Shown in pieces: positions 15,176-25,727 of a stretch of DNA of 64,000 nucleotides. The first letter of the stretch is position 1, and the number at the start of each line of letters is the position of its first letter. The notes below the pieces were generated by a model. That model saw only the letters and a program-made list of their open reading frames with translations. It had not been told where the DNA came from and did not search any database. The stretch is from Litoribacillus peritrichatus (GTDB lineage: Bacteria > Pseudomonadota > Gammaproteobacteria > Pseudomonadales > Litoribrevibacteraceae). A program made the position numbers and the translations under genes. The stretch spans positions 1 through 64,000 of the forward strand of contig NZ_BAABBN010000012.1 of assembly GCF_039537985.1 (NCBI RefSeq), read 5' to 3'.

Positions 15176-16153
15176 ATGGCATCTGAGTTTATGAACCAGG
15201 TTCGAGTGGCTATCCGCCTGCGTCATTACAGCAAGAGAACAGAAGAAAGTTATTGCCAATGGATTCGTAGGTATATTCTCTTTCATAACAAACAACACCC
15301 AAAACATATGAATGAAAGCCATATTGAAGCATTTCTTTCATACCTGGCCATTCAGAGACATGTATCTCCAAGTACTCAAAACAGCGCATTGAATGCCCTC
15401 ACCTTTCTCTACAGAGAGGTACTTCAGATTGAGTTGAAAGCTTACAACCAATTTACTCGGGCAAAGCCTAAGAAAAAATTACCGGTATTTTTAACTCAGG
15501 AAGAAATTGTTCTGTTCTTCCAACATATAAAAGGCCAGCCTAAACTAGCCGCAGCATTGATGTATGGTTCAGGGCTTCGGCTAATGGAGACACTCAGGCT
15601 CCGTTACAAAGACATTGATTTACATAAGCTCTGTGTCAGAGTAATTGATGGCAAGGGAGGAAAAGATCGGGTAGTCACACTCAGCAAAAACACAGCGAAC
15701 CATCTCGCGATGCAAATGAAAAAAGTAGAAACGCTATATTTACAAGATAGAGCGGATAATGTCCCCGGTGTTTATCTACCCCACGCACTTGAACGCAAAT
15801 ACCCTAATGCATCAACGTCTCTGGCCTGGCAATACTTGTTCCCTTCCAATCGTTTAAGCCTGGATCGGCGTACACAAATAAGGAGAAGGCACCATATAGA
15901 TGAAACCAGTGTTCAAAAAGCTGTAAAGCGTGCCATTTATGAAGCAGGTATTCAGAAAGCTGCATCTTGTCATTCACTCAGACACAGTTTTGCTACACAC
16001 CTGTTAGAGCGGGGAGCAGACATCCGAACGGTTCAGGAACAACTGGGCCATTCAGATGTAAAAACCACTCAAATTTATACTCACGTTTTGAATCGAGGCG
16101 GCAATTCCGTTCAAAGCCCTCTGGATGATTTAAGCCACATATTGAATTTATAG
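15176..16153 (+). CDS. intI: Integron integrase IntI
   Basis: A 325-residue tyrosine recombinase. The SAM-like domain covers residues 1-95 (MNQVRVAIRLRHYSKRTEES, YCQWIRRYI). The catalytic core has MYGSGLRLMETLRLRYKDID (Arg), HSLRHSFATHLLERGADIRT (HxxR), LGHSDVKTTQIYTHV (Tyr). Between them, near residues 195-225, lies ALERKYPNASTSLAWQYLFP, the extra region found only in IntI enzymes and needed to bind folded attC. The enzyme recombines attC with attI to insert and excise cassettes. It reads away from the array as usual. AAGG is 9-12 nt before the ATG. No frame damage is seen, so it should be functional. Confidence 0.97.
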   Translation: MASEFMNQVRVAIRLRHYSKRTEESYCQWIRRYILFHNKQHPKHMNESHIEAFLSYLAIQRHVSPSTQNSALNALTFLYREVLQIELKAYNQFTRAKPKKKLPVFLTQEEIVLFFQHIKGQPKLAAALMYGSGLRLMETLRLRYKDIDLHKLCVRVIDGKGGKDRVVTLSKNTANHLAMQMKKVETLYLQDRADNVPGVYLPHALERKYPNASTSLAWQYLFPSNRLSLDRRTQIRRRHHIDETSVQKAVKRAIYEAGIQKAASCHSLRHSFATHLLERGADIRTVQEQLGHSDVKTTQIYTHVLNRGGNSVQSPLDDLSHILNL

Positions 16154-16160
16154 TAGACAC

Positions 16161-16184
16161 AAAAAACCCCAGCCGAAGCCAGGG
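16161..16184 (-). terminator. Rho-independent terminator reading leftwards (glcB side)
   Basis: On the minus strand CCCTGGC-TTCG-GCTGGGG, a 7-bp stem with two G-U pairs and a UUCG loop, is followed by TTTTTT. It ends the glcB transcript and shields the 3' end of intI. Confidence 0.75.
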
Positions 16185-16277
16185 CTCTTATGTTCAGGAT
16201 GAACGGTATGCCGCGAGCACATGGATGTGCAGGAGCGGCGCGATCAATCCTGTAGGTGCGTCACCTAATCTCTCTGC

Positions 16278-18455
16278 TTACTTAGCAGCTTTGAACTTCA
16301 AGCGGTAAGCGTGAAGCAATGGCTCGGTATAACCACTTGGCTGCTCTTTACCTTTGAAGATAAGGTCAGAAGCTGCCTGGAACGCGATGCCGTTAAAGTC
16401 TGGTGCCATGTTTGTGTAGTATGGGTCGTTTGCATTCTGACCATCTACAATAGCAGCCATACGCTTCAAGCTTTCTTCAACTTGCTCTTGAGTACAGATA
16501 CCGTGCTCCAACCAGTTAGCAACGTGCTGAGAAGAAATACGCAGTGTTGCACGGTCTTCCATTAGGCCAACGTTGTTGATATCCGGTACCTTAGAACAAC
16601 CAACGCCTTGATCAACCCAACGAACAACGTAGCCCAGGATACCCTGACAGTTATTGTCCAGTTCATTTTGAATCTGCTCTGGCGTCAACGCCTTAACTTC
16701 TTCTTCTGTCATTAGAGGAATAGTAAGGATGTCGTCTACGTTTGCGTGATCACGAGTTTTAAGTTCGTTTTGAACTGCAAAAACATCTACCTGATGGTAG
16801 TGAATTGCGTGAAGTGTTGCAGCCGTTGGAGATGGAGTCCAAGCCGTGTTTGCACCTGCTTTAGGATGACCGATCTTCTGCTCCATCATCATGCCCATTT
16901 CATCCGGGATAGGCCACATGCCTTTACCGATCTGAGCACGACCTTGAAGTGCAGTTTCAAGACCTGTGTCTACGTTCCAATCTTCGTAAGCGTTGATCCA
17001 AGTTTGCTGCTTCATCACAGTCTTAGGTACGAAAGGACCAGCCAGCATAGAAGTGTGGATCTCGTCACCCGTACGGTCTAGGAAACCAGTGTTGATGAAT
17101 ACAACACGGTCTTTCGCAGCACGGATACATTCTTTCAGGTTAACCGTAGTACGACGCTCTTCGTCCATGATACCCATCTTCATAGTGAAGCGAGGTAGGC
17201 CCAGTGCATCTTCAACACGGCCAAACAATTCGTTAGAGAACGCAACTTCTTCAGGGCCGTGCATCTTAGGCTTAACGATGTTTACAGAACCTGTAGTTGA
17301 GTTCTTGAACGGGCTGTTGCCTTTAAGGTCATGAATTGCGATCAACGTAGTGATCACACCATCCATAATGCCTTCAGGAATTTCTGAGCCATCTTCCAAA
17401 AGGATCGCAGGGTTAGTCATCAAATGACCAACGTTACGAACGAACAACATTGAGCGGCCTTTCAAAGAGAAAGTGTTGCCGTCAAGACCAGTGAACTCAC
17501 GGTCAGCGTTCATTGTACGGGTAAAGGTCTTGCCGCCCTTGCTTACGTCTTGAGCAAGGTCACCTTTCATCAAGCCTAACCAGTTACCGTAGGTGATCAC
17601 TTTATCTTCTGCGTCTACCGCAGCAACAGAATCTTCACAGTCCATAATAGTTGTCAGTGCAGATTCCATAACGATGTCTTTAATGCCAGCTGCGTCTGTA
17701 GAACCCACAGGGCTGGTTGCATCGATTACGATTTCAAGGTGAAGACCGTTGTTTTTCAGAAGAATTGTCGTTGGCGCCGCTACGTCGCCTGTGTAACCAA
17801 CCAATTTCGATTCGTCTTTAAGGCCGGAAGCAGAACCATCAGCCAAAGTAACAACCAATTTGCCTGCTTCGATAGCATACTTAGTTGTTCCAACATGTGA
17901 ACCGTTTGCCAAAGGCGCTGCAGTATCAAGAACACCACGAGCATATGCAATTACTTTGTCGCCACGTACTTTGTTGTAGCCTTTGCCTTTTTCAGCACCG
18001 TCTTCTTCAGAAATAACAGTCGTGCCGTAAAGTGCGTCGTATAGAGAACCCCAACGAGCATTAGAAGCGTTCAATGCGAAACGTGCGTTCATTACAGGTA
18101 CAACCAGCTGAGGACCTGCCATTTCAGCGATTTCCGGCTCAACGTTAGCAGTCGTCGCTTCGAAGTCTGCACCTTCTTCTACAAGATAACCGATCTCTTG
18201 AAGGAACGCTTTGTATTCAGCGAAGTTAAGAGCCTGACCTTTACGCTCAGTGTGGTATGCGTCGATTTTCGCTTGGAGATCATCACGCTTAGCAAGAAGT
18301 GCTTTATTTTTTGGAGCTAATTCGTTAGCAATTGCGCTGAACTCAGCCCAGAATTTTTCCTGGTCTACGCCAGTACCTGGAATTGCTTTTTCGTTTACGA
18401 AATCATAAAGCTCTTTTGCAACCTGAAGGCCGCCCGCTTGGATACGATCAGTCAT
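16278..18455 (-). CDS. glcB: Malate synthase G
   Basis: A 725-residue enzyme (E. coli GlcB 723) that condenses glyoxylate with acetyl-CoA to malate in the glyoxylate bypass. Recognisable blocks: MTDRIQAGGLQVAKELYDFV at the start, MESALTTIMDCEDSVAAVDA, the VGHLMTNPAILL region, KPKMHGPEEVAF, MGIMDEERRTTVNLKECIRA with the catalytic Arg, FLDRTGDEIHTSM and AGANTAWTPSPTAATLHAIHY. ATG 18455 is chosen over a TTG at 18464 because AAGGG then lies about 11 nt upstream. It is near icd (20564), which controls the same branch point. Confidence 0.97.
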   Translation of the reverse strand: MTDRIQAGGLQVAKELYDFVNEKAIPGTGVDQEKFWAEFSAIANELAPKNKALLAKRDDLQAKIDAYHTERKGQALNFAEYKAFLQEIGYLVEEGADFEATTANVEPEIAEMAGPQLVVPVMNARFALNASNARWGSLYDALYGTTVISEEDGAEKGKGYNKVRGDKVIAYARGVLDTAAPLANGSHVGTTKYAIEAGKLVVTLADGSASGLKDESKLVGYTGDVAAPTTILLKNNGLHLEIVIDATSPVGSTDAAGIKDIVMESALTTIMDCEDSVAAVDAEDKVITYGNWLGLMKGDLAQDVSKGGKTFTRTMNADREFTGLDGNTFSLKGRSMLFVRNVGHLMTNPAILLEDGSEIPEGIMDGVITTLIAIHDLKGNSPFKNSTTGSVNIVKPKMHGPEEVAFSNELFGRVEDALGLPRFTMKMGIMDEERRTTVNLKECIRAAKDRVVFINTGFLDRTGDEIHTSMLAGPFVPKTVMKQQTWINAYEDWNVDTGLETALQGRAQIGKGMWPIPDEMGMMMEQKIGHPKAGANTAWTPSPTAATLHAIHYHQVDVFAVQNELKTRDHANVDDILTIPLMTEEEVKALTPEQIQNELDNNCQGILGYVVRWVDQGVGCSKVPDINNVGLMEDRATLRISSQHVANWLEHGICTQEQVEESLKRMAAIVDGQNANDPYYTNMAPDFNGIAFQAASDLIFKGKEQPSGYTEPLLHAYRLKFKAAK

Positions 18456-18670
18456 ATTCGCCAATACCCTTTAGTGAAATATCTAATATCTATAACTACT
18501 AAGACCGCCTCTCCTCATTTCTAAAAAGTGCTAAATCGCACTTAAAAAGAGACAGCCGCGAAAGAAGTGCGGCGTATTCTACTTGATTTAACTCAATTAA
18601 TCATGCGTTGAATGGCAGGAAATGTTCGAACGGCATTCGGATTACTTGCAAATGCACCGATTTCAGGTGG

Positions 18671-19741
<1,071 letters not shown>

Positions 19742-19833
19742 TCGTCAGCCTTTATTTTTCAGGTATTTAAATCATGAGGTTTGATATACTTGGAATCAAT
19801 TCAGTTCACCCAGTTTAAATAGAATTTTTATCT

Positions 19834-20238
19834 ATGACAGAAAAACTTCCCTACGGAACGGCCGACGCATCCTTTCAAGCCGCTGGCGAGTACGAAGGCA
19901 TCAAACAGTTAGTGGATGACTTCTACACCGTCATGTCTTCCATTCCGGAAGCAAAAACCATTCGCGACATGCACCCGGACAATCTCGAAGAGTCCCGAGA
20001 TAAACTTACTCGGTTTTTATGTGGTTGGTTAGGCGGCCCTAAATTGTACAGCGAGAAATACGGCGCTATTCGAATCCCTGTTGCTCACAGACACCTTGAC
20101 ATTGGCCCGGCCGAAAGAGATGCCTGGTTGGCATGTATGCAAATTGCAGTCGACAAACAATCGTACCATGCCGATTTTAAAGATTACTTGATGAAACAGC
20201 TTTATGTGCCTGCCGAGCGAAGCAGAAATAAAGATTAG
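19834..20238 (+). CDS. Group II truncated haemoglobin
   Basis: A 134-residue 2/2 globin. FYTVMSSIPEAKTIRDMHPD, LTRFLCGWLGGPKLYSEKYG and HRHLDIGPAERDAWLACMQI fit group II: the proximal His is in AHRHLDI, and the Trp in DAWL is the conserved WG8. Group II truncated globins bind O2, NO or sulfide and take part in oxygen or nitrosative stress chemistry. Single gene, divergent from the CobW gene with about 90 bp between starts. Confidence 0.95.
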   Translation: MTEKLPYGTADASFQAAGEYEGIKQLVDDFYTVMSSIPEAKTIRDMHPDNLEESRDKLTRFLCGWLGGPKLYSEKYGAIRIPVAHRHLDIGPAERDAWLACMQIAVDKQSYHADFKDYLMKQLYVPAERSRNKD

Positions 20239-20563
20239 GAACCTTCCATAAAAATTATGGACTAAGCATGGAACGCGCAGAAAACAGGACTTGATCAACA
20301 GCAGGGATTTTGCACACTAAACATGCAACTAAAAAGACTTGCACAGACATAATGCAAAGAGCGCACTCAAATAAAGCATTTTCTCTTTTATTTGACGAAA
20401 TTTGTCTATAATCTCTTAAAGATCATAATCTCATTGCAATATATATTCTGATATAATGCGCAGCTCAAACGATTTATTACAGGCTTAAAGAACATTAAGA
20501 TGACCACAAGTCGTCTTTCGATAAGCACCTGATATTAAAGCCATAAGCAATTCAGGACGAAGA
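20239..20563. other. Intergenic region upstream of icd
   Basis: No gene is seen. Two TATAAT-type hexamers (20406-20411 and 20452-20457) are candidate -10 boxes for icd, without well-placed -35 boxes. AGGA lies 6 nt before the icd ATG. Confidence 0.4.
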
Positions 20564-22801
20564 ATGACAAACAACACACCTAAAATTATCTATACAGAAA
20601 CGGACGAAGCTCCAGCATTAGCAACTTACTCATTGCTACCTATCATTAAAGCGTTCACTAAATCTTCAGGCATCAGCGTAGAAACCAGGGACATATCACT
20701 TGCAGGCAGAATCATTGCAAACTTCCCGGAGAACTTATCTGAAGATCAGAAACAATCTGACGCACTGTCAGAATTAGGCGAACTGGCGAAAACACCAGAA
20801 GCCAATATTATTAAATTACCTAACATCAGTGCTTCAATACCTCAGCTTGTCTCTGCCATCAAAGAGCTTCAATCTCAAGGTTACAACATCCCGGATTACC
20901 CAGAAGAGCCTTCGAACGACAAAGAAGCCGCCATCCAGAAGCGCTATGCAAAAATTTTAGGCAGTGCTGTAAACCCGGTATTACGTGAGGGCAACTCAGA
21001 CCGCCGCGTTGCTGCTCCGGTTAAGCAATACGCCAAGACACACCCACACTCAATGGGTGAGTGGAAGAGCGATTCAAAGTCTCATGTTGCACACATGGAC
21101 GCCGATGATTTCTATGGCAGCGAACAATCCGTCATCATGCAAGCCGAAGACGATGTAAAAATCGAATTCGTTGCAAAAGACGGCAGCGTCACCGTACTTA
21201 AAGAATCTACGCCGCTTCAGGCTGGCGAAGTCATTGATTCTTCCCGTATGAGTGCAAAAGCACTGCGCGCTTTCTACGAGAAAGAAATTGAAGAAGCAAA
21301 AGAACAAGACATCCTGCTTTCATTGCACTTGAAAGCTACCATGATGAAGGTGTCTGACCCTGTCATGTTCGGCCATGCTGTAACGGTTTATTATAAAGAA
21401 GTTTTTGATAAGCACGGCGATGTTTTTGAAGAGCTGGGCGTCGATCCAAGCAACGGCATTGGCGATGTGTACGCAAAAATCAAAACACTGCCGTCGGATC
21501 AGCAAAAAGAAATCAAGTCGGACATCAAAGCGATCTACAAAACCCAGCCTGAATTGGCCATGGTTGATTCCGATCGCGGCATCACCAATTTACACGTTCC
21601 GAATGACATCATTGTTGATGCGTCTATGCCGGCATGTATTCGTGCATCCGGTCGTATGTGGGGCCCGGACGGTCGTCTTCACGATACAAAAGCAATGATC
21701 CCGGATCGCTGTTACTCTCGCATTTTCCAGGAAACCATCGATTTCTGTAAAGAAAACGGTGCTTTCAATGTACAAACTATGGGGAATGTCTCGAACGTAG
21801 GCTTGATGGCTCAAAAGGCTGAAGAATACGGTTCTCATGACAAGACCTTCATCATTGAAAACGAAGGTCAGATTCGCGTTGTGAATCAGGCTGGCGAAAC
21901 ACTGATGTCTCACGATGTCGAGCCAGAAGACATTTGGCGCATGTGTCAAACTAAAGACGCGCCTATCCAGGACTGGGTAAGACTGGCCGTAGATCGTGCT
22001 GAAAAAACCGGTCAACCGGCTATTTTCTGGTTAGACGAAAACCGAGCTCACGACGCAAACCTGATTAAGCTGGTGAATAAATACCTTCAGGATCATGATA
22101 CTGCAAACTTGGACATTCAGATCAAAGAGCCAGTAGAAGCAATTCGTTTTACTCTTGAACGAGTTAAGAACGGAGAAGATACCATCTCGGTTACTGGTAA
22201 CGTTCTGCGTGACTACCTGACGGACTTGTTCCCGATTCTTGAGCTTGGCACCAGTGCGAAAATGCTTTCAATCGTTCCTCTGCTTGCTGGCGGCGGTTTG
22301 TATGAAACAGGCGCAGGCGGTTCAGCCCCTAAGCACGCTCAACAAATGGCGGAAGAAGGCCACCTTCGTTGGGATTCATTGGGTGAGTTCCTGGCACTGG
22401 CAGTGTCTCTTGAAGATCTTGGTCACAAGACCAACAACTCAAAAGCGTTGGTGCTTGCTGAAACATTAACCAATGCAACATCTCACTTCCTTGAGCGCGA
22501 CAAATCACCTCAACGTTCGGTCGGTGAACTGGACAACCGAGGCAGCCACTTCTACCTATGTCTATACTGGGCACAAGAGCTGGCTAAGCAAGATCAGGAT
22601 GCTGAATTGAAGGCCGTTTTCCAAGACCTGAAAGAAGACCTGGACGAGCACCGTGAAGACATCGTCTTCCAACTAAGAAGTGTTCAAGGCAAGCCTGTAG
22701 AGCTGTATGGTTATTACCATCCGGATTCTTACGTTGCGGCGAAAGTAATGCGTCCTAGCCCTACTTTCAACAAGATCATTAATGCAATGATCAATGCCTG
22801 A
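20564..22801 (+). CDS. icd: NADP-dependent isocitrate dehydrogenase, monomeric type
   Basis: A 745-residue monomeric IDH (family about 740 residues; the dimeric form is about 415). It oxidises isocitrate to 2-oxoglutarate with NADP in the TCA cycle. Landmarks: MTNNTPKIIYTETDEAPALA, LPNISASIPQLVSAIKELQS, REGNSDRRVAAPVKQYAKTH, DADDFYGSEQSV, MWGPDGRLHDTKAMIPDRCY, GGGLYETGAGGSAPKHAQQM and ELDNRGSHFYLCLYWAQELA. It has its own terminator and faces the diguanylate cyclase gene convergently. Confidence 0.98.
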   Translation: MTNNTPKIIYTETDEAPALATYSLLPIIKAFTKSSGISVETRDISLAGRIIANFPENLSEDQKQSDALSELGELAKTPEANIIKLPNISASIPQLVSAIKELQSQGYNIPDYPEEPSNDKEAAIQKRYAKILGSAVNPVLREGNSDRRVAAPVKQYAKTHPHSMGEWKSDSKSHVAHMDADDFYGSEQSVIMQAEDDVKIEFVAKDGSVTVLKESTPLQAGEVIDSSRMSAKALRAFYEKEIEEAKEQDILLSLHLKATMMKVSDPVMFGHAVTVYYKEVFDKHGDVFEELGVDPSNGIGDVYAKIKTLPSDQQKEIKSDIKAIYKTQPELAMVDSDRGITNLHVPNDIIVDASMPACIRASGRMWGPDGRLHDTKAMIPDRCYSRIFQETIDFCKENGAFNVQTMGNVSNVGLMAQKAEEYGSHDKTFIIENEGQIRVVNQAGETLMSHDVEPEDIWRMCQTKDAPIQDWVRLAVDRAEKTGQPAIFWLDENRAHDANLIKLVNKYLQDHDTANLDIQIKEPVEAIRFTLERVKNGEDTISVTGNVLRDYLTDLFPILELGTSAKMLSIVPLLAGGGLYETGAGGSAPKHAQQMAEEGHLRWDSLGEFLALAVSLEDLGHKTNNSKALVLAETLTNATSHFLERDKSPQRSVGELDNRGSHFYLCLYWAQELAKQDQDAELKAVFQDLKEDLDEHREDIVFQLRSVQGKPVELYGYYHPDSYVAAKVMRPSPTFNKIINAMINA

Positions 22802-22821
22802 TAAGCATTTGCTTAATTAGC

Positions 22822-22850
22822 AAAAAGGTCAGCACTTGCTGACCTTTTTT
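22822..22850. terminator. Bidirectional terminator between icd and the GGDEF-EAL gene
   Basis: AAAAAGGTCAGCA-CTT-TGCTGACCTTTTTT is a perfect stem with T-runs on both strands. Confidence 0.92.
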
Positions 22851-22864
22851 AATTCTGATGAAGT

Positions 22865-25423
22865 TTAAGCGCACCGCTTCTCTTTAATGAGCTGAGCAGT
22901 CAACATCTTTGCTTCCACCGGCTTAGCAAAATAATATCCTTGCCCATAGTCACAACCGGCGGAAACCAGAAGTACTTTTTGTTGTTCGGTTTCTATGCCT
23001 TCTGCTACGACCTTAATGCCCAGTTTATGCGCCATAACAATAATGGCTTCGCATAAAATATGCTCTTCACTGCCCTCCTCCATATTACGAACAAAAGCCT
23101 GGTCTATTTTGAGGCAATCAATATCGAACTTCTTTAAATAGGAAAGCGAGGAATAACCCGTCCCAAAATCATCTAAGGCCACCTGAATCCCGGCCACATG
23201 AAAACTTTCTATCTGATCTTTTACCGATTGATCTGACTCCAGTAACAGCCCCTCCGTTATTTCAATGGTGATGGCATTACCAGACAAACCACTGCGAGAA
23301 AGAGATTCAGCCCAATTGCTAGGGGTTTCCTGATGGAACTGAACCGGAGACTTGTTCACACTGAGCTGAAAATCCGGATTGATTAACCGACGCCATTCTT
23401 TTACTTGGTTAACCGCCTGTTGAAATACCCACTCACCAATTTCAATTATTAACCCAGTTTCTTCTGCCAAGGGTATAAATTCAACCGGACTAACAAAGCC
23501 GTATTCGGGGTGGTGCCAACGAATCAATGCTTCGGCTTTATAAATTTCTTCTGACTTCAGGTCAATGATGGGCTGATAGTAAACCTCCAGTTGCTCCTGT
23601 TCTAAAGCACCCCTTAAATCCTTAATCAGCTTTCTTTGCCGTGTTGCAGACTCTTGCATACTGGCAGTAAAGAAACTGTGCCGATTACGCCCCTGGGTTT
23701 TTGCTTCGTACATGGCCTGATCCGCAAATTTAAATAGCTCATCAACATGCACACTGTCGTTGGGAGACATAGCGATGCCGATACTGGCCGAAATAAATAC
23801 CACCTCATCATTTAGATTAAACGGCTTAGACAACGTATCAACAATGGCGGTGGCAACTCGCTCAACACTGCTTGGGTCCGCGATATTGGTGAGCATCACG
23901 ATAAATTCATCCCCTCCGAATCGGCCTACGGTATCGCTTTCACGTATCACCATCAGAATCCGCATTGCCGCTTCGACCAAGAGCTGATCACCAACATTAT
24001 GGCCTAAAGTGTCATTTACCTCCTTAAAGTGATCAAGGTCTATAAACAACAAGGCACAGGCATCACCACTGCGTTTGCCCCTCACAACCTCCTGTTCAAA
24101 ACGATCCAAAAACATCGCGCGATTGGGTAATGCGGTAAGGTTATCGTAATTGGCTTGTTGCCATATTAAATGTTCCGCCAGTTTCTGATCCGTAATATCA
24201 ATCATTGAACCTGCAATTCTTCTTGCCTTGCCGTCCTGGCTGCGAACAGCCTGACCGATCACCTTTACCCAGCAGTATTCCCCACGTCGGGATTTGATTC
24301 TGTATTCCATGTCATAAGGCACGGAACAATCTTCTATGTGCGCAGCAACGGCTTGCCGGACAGCGTCAACATCGGCCTCATGCACGGCACTCCAAAATGC
24401 TTCTTGCGTGTTTGGGAATTCTTCCGGTTGATAGCCCAGTATTTCTTTAAACTTATCGGAATAATAAACATCCCCTGTCAGCAGATTCCAATCCCATAAT
24501 CCAACACCGGAACCTTTCACCGCTAATGAAAAACGCTCTTCACTTTCTTGCAACAGAGCCACGGTATTGGTCAGCTCATTAATGAGTTGCGCCCGCTCAG
24601 TTATATCAAAAATGCTTACAGGCACACTGAGCGCATCGCTGATTGACTTTGGCAAAGGCATTGAAAGGATCGTAGTAATAAGCTCGCCATCCAGCGCTCT
24701 AAAGTCCACTTCTGCTCTGAATGATTCCTCACCATTCCAAATCGCGATCAGTTCATCCCGAAAGACCTTTGCCGAGCTTTCAGTGAAGGTGGTATCAATC
24801 CTGGATAGTAAGTCATCCTCTGTTTCGGCATTAAAGAGCTCCAGTCCTCTAATGTTGACATGGTTAACATGAATTTTTTGAGCCAGCGATAATATCAACT
24901 CAGGGCTTTTGTCCAAATACTCCGCCAAGTTGTGAACACCACTCTTACGAAGAAGATCTAACTCTGAATATACCCCTGTAAAATTTTCATCCCAAATAGC
25001 AACTTCGGCGAAATCAAACAATTTTTTAAACCGGGCTTCCGTCTCAAACAAGTGGTGCTCTGCTTCATATCGGTCGGTAACATCGACGACTGAGCCAACG
25101 TAACCCATGAAATCGGAGCCCTCATAAATCGGCTTTAACTTTGCGCGAAACGTCCTCTTTCCCAGCTGAGGGCTGACATGGAAAAACTCCTGTTCAAACG
25201 TTTCCTGAGCATTCAGTGCTTTCAACCAGTTCGACTGAACAGAACCGCCTGATGAGGAGTTAATGTACTCTGTCCAGTTTTCACCCAAACAGTTTTCTGG
25301 TTCTAAACCGAACATGTCATACATGGAAGAGCTGATAAAAGTACAAGCGCCGTCACTGTCGGTATAAAAAATTCCGCCAGGAGAACACTCGACTAAACGA
25401 GTAAAAACTTGCTTATCTTTCAC
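22865..25423 (-). CDS. PAS-GGDEF-EAL cyclic-di-GMP signalling protein
   Basis: An 852-residue cytoplasmic protein, no membrane segment. Three PAS-type sensor modules lie at about 5-120, 130-285 (less typical) and 295-420 (SGVGLWDWNLLTGDVYYSDK), then a GGDEF domain at about 430-595 with an intact GRFGGDEFIVML, and an EAL domain at about 605-845 with EALIRWHHP, DDFGTGYSSL and KIDQAFVRNM. Both the cyclase and phosphodiesterase signatures are intact, so either or both activities are possible. The start is GTG at 25423 without a strong ribosome site, so it is uncertain. Confidence 0.93.
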   Translation of the reverse strand: MKDKQVFTRLVECSPGGIFYTDSDGACTFISSSMYDMFGLEPENCLGENWTEYINSSSGGSVQSNWLKALNAQETFEQEFFHVSPQLGKRTFRAKLKPIYEGSDFMGYVGSVVDVTDRYEAEHHLFETEARFKKLFDFAEVAIWDENFTGVYSELDLLRKSGVHNLAEYLDKSPELILSLAQKIHVNHVNIRGLELFNAETEDDLLSRIDTTFTESSAKVFRDELIAIWNGEESFRAEVDFRALDGELITTILSMPLPKSISDALSVPVSIFDITERAQLINELTNTVALLQESEERFSLAVKGSGVGLWDWNLLTGDVYYSDKFKEILGYQPEEFPNTQEAFWSAVHEADVDAVRQAVAAHIEDCSVPYDMEYRIKSRRGEYCWVKVIGQAVRSQDGKARRIAGSMIDITDQKLAEHLIWQQANYDNLTALPNRAMFLDRFEQEVVRGKRSGDACALLFIDLDHFKEVNDTLGHNVGDQLLVEAAMRILMVIRESDTVGRFGGDEFIVMLTNIADPSSVERVATAIVDTLSKPFNLNDEVVFISASIGIAMSPNDSVHVDELFKFADQAMYEAKTQGRNRHSFFTASMQESATRQRKLIKDLRGALEQEQLEVYYQPIIDLKSEEIYKAEALIRWHHPEYGFVSPVEFIPLAEETGLIIEIGEWVFQQAVNQVKEWRRLINPDFQLSVNKSPVQFHQETPSNWAESLSRSGLSGNAITIEITEGLLLESDQSVKDQIESFHVAGIQVALDDFGTGYSSLSYLKKFDIDCLKIDQAFVRNMEEGSEEHILCEAIIVMAHKLGIKVVAEGIETEQQKVLLVSAGCDYGQGYYFAKPVEAKMLTAQLIKEKRCA

Positions 25424-25727
25424 AGGTTAGGTCTCTGTGCTGTCACACTCACAAATCTTTCTCCAAAATCAGACCAATTTCTTGGGACTTTTTAGCAGTT
25501 TAGTTCAAAAAACAGGAAATTTATGAAGTGCACACTTCTTCTCATTTACGCAACAAATCCGCGCCTTTTGCTGCTCCAATCAAGCATCCGTTTAAAGCTT
25601 TGCGTCTTAAAACTGACTTATTGAGTTAACCAAATTGTCAACTTTCTATCATAAAGCACCTTTAGTCTTAGGCTCCTTCTTTACAACCTCAAGACGTCAC
25701 AGCCATAACAAAACTAAAGGATTTAGA

